Below, one piece after another: positions 12,387 through 12,750 of a stretch of 12,750 bases of DNA. The stretch's first letter is position 1; each line of letters begins with the position of its first letter. Origin of the DNA: an uncultured Blastocatellia bacterium (lineage in GTDB: Bacteria > Acidobacteriota > Blastocatellia > Pyrinomonadales > Pyrinomonadaceae). The position numbers and the translations under genes were made by a program. The DNA lies in the NCBI GenBank assembly GCA_946480785.1, contig CAMLLD010000115.1, positions 1-12,750 of the forward strand, written 5' to 3'. Under the pieces are notes generated by a model. The model saw only the letters and a program-made list of their open reading frames with translations, did no database searches and was not told the DNA's origin.

Positions 12387-12750
12387 GTCGTCGCGAATTG
12401 CTGGCTGCGTTTCTTGGTCTGCCGGTCGCGCTCGCAGCGTGTCGTGAGAACCGTGTGCCGCCGTTGCCGGCTGGCGAGATCGTCGGCGCGTCTGATGCTT
12501 TTGGTCATCGATTGCGCGATGGTTTGCGCGTTGAAGTGCCGAGCGATGCGTGGACCGATGTGCCTGTTGTGATCGTTGGCGGTGGTGTGGCGGGTTTATC
12601 AGCGGCGTGGCATCTGCAAAGGTCGGGCTTTGATGATTTCGTGTTGATTGAGTTGGAGAAAGCGCCCGGCGGCACCGCGCGGTCGGGCACGAACCGCTCG
12701 TTCTCCTTTCCGTGGGGCGCGCACTACATTCCCGCGCCGATGAAAGAAAA
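12374..12750 (+). CDS. Exported FAD-dependent oxidoreductase (C-terminus cut by window edge)
   Basis: The first 125 residues of a flavin oxidoreductase, probably of the amine-oxidase/protoporphyrinogen-oxidase-like group. The N-terminus has a twin-arginine motif SRRELL (5-10), a hydrophobic stretch and a lipobox-like LALAAC-type ending with C23, so it should be folded with FAD, exported by Tat and lipid-anchored. The Rossmann motif is VVIVGGGVAGLSAAWHL (G69, G71, G74), with LIE (E93) at the end of beta-2 and PGGTARSG, the second dinucleotide-binding motif of flavin amine oxidases. The start is within a dispersed repeat 18 bp after the aminopropyltransferase stop, so it belongs to the polyamine operon; oxidation of an amine product is a natural guess. 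Substrate unknown. Confidence 0.88.
   Translation, partial: MTPISRRELLAAFLGLPVALAACRENRVPPLPAGEIVGASDAFGHRLRDGLRVEVPSDAWTDVPVVIVGGGVAGLSAAWHLQRSGFDDFVLIELEKAPGGTARSGTNRSFSFPWGAHYIPAPMKE

Noticed and set aside
1..12750. CRISPR array, tRNA/rRNA, insertion sequence or phage genes
   Set aside because: No regularly spaced identical repeats, no RNA-gene signatures and no transposase or phage motifs were seen; the only repeats are the short CCACGGAT-type copies.

Overview
This is a compact, moderately GC-rich bacterial chromosomal window with almost no spare DNA. I see no rRNA, tRNA, CRISPR array, insertion sequence or phage gene. Several features fit an environmental Acidobacteriota-like lineage, perhaps Blastocatellia: a Hanks-type kinase fused to another enzyme, an unusual Fpg-like glycosylase, short dispersed repeats of the CCACGGAT...ACACGGATGAC type, and a DUF4178/DUF350/polyamine gene set. 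That placement is an inference from gene style, not a demonstrated taxonomy.

Layout. (1) 1-2315, minus strand: a two-component system, histidine kinase followed by an OmpR-type response regulator that runs off the left edge; the two overlap by ATGA. (2) 2537-3739, plus strand: a small GlsB/YeaQ-type membrane protein and a divergent Fpg/Nei-type DNA glycosylase. (3) 3794-4983, minus strand: a zinc-ribbon membrane protein followed by an AhpD/carboxymuconolactone decarboxylase-family protein whose CxxC motif reads Cys-Pro-Phe-UGA. The frame continues with family-like sequence to a normal stop. A perfect 7-bp hairpin with a GUC loop begins exactly 11 nt after the UGA. This looks like a selenoprotein with a bacterial SECIS element rather than a pseudogene. 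(4) 5086-7965, plus strand: one 959-residue protein with a complete Ser/Thr protein kinase domain fused to a complete UvrD/PcrA-type superfamily 1 helicase. (5) 8007 to the right edge, plus strand: a tightly packed operon of S-adenosylmethionine decarboxylase, a double DUF4178 zinc-ribbon membrane protein, an unrecognised 58-residue membrane protein, a DUF350 membrane protein, a membrane-anchored spermidine synthase-like protein and a Tat/lipoprotein-type FAD oxidoreductase (partial).

How it fits together. Region 5 contains both halves of an aminopropyl-transfer pathway (decarboxylated SAM donor plus transferase), but the transferase sits on a multi-pass membrane domain among three other membrane proteins, so the likely output is a membrane- or envelope-associated aminopropyl/polyamine product or process rather than routine cytosolic spermidine synthesis. 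Regions 1-4 carry a stress and repair flavour (two-component sensor, GlsB-like protein, glycosylase, peroxidase-like selenoprotein, kinase-helicase), although they are separate transcription units.

A short dispersed repeat occurs at four places: both flanks of the fpg/selenoprotein junction, upstream of speD, and upstream of the FAD oxidoreductase. In the last two places the repeat itself supplies the ATG start codon of the next gene, and at the selenoprotein it supplies the last residues and the stop codon.
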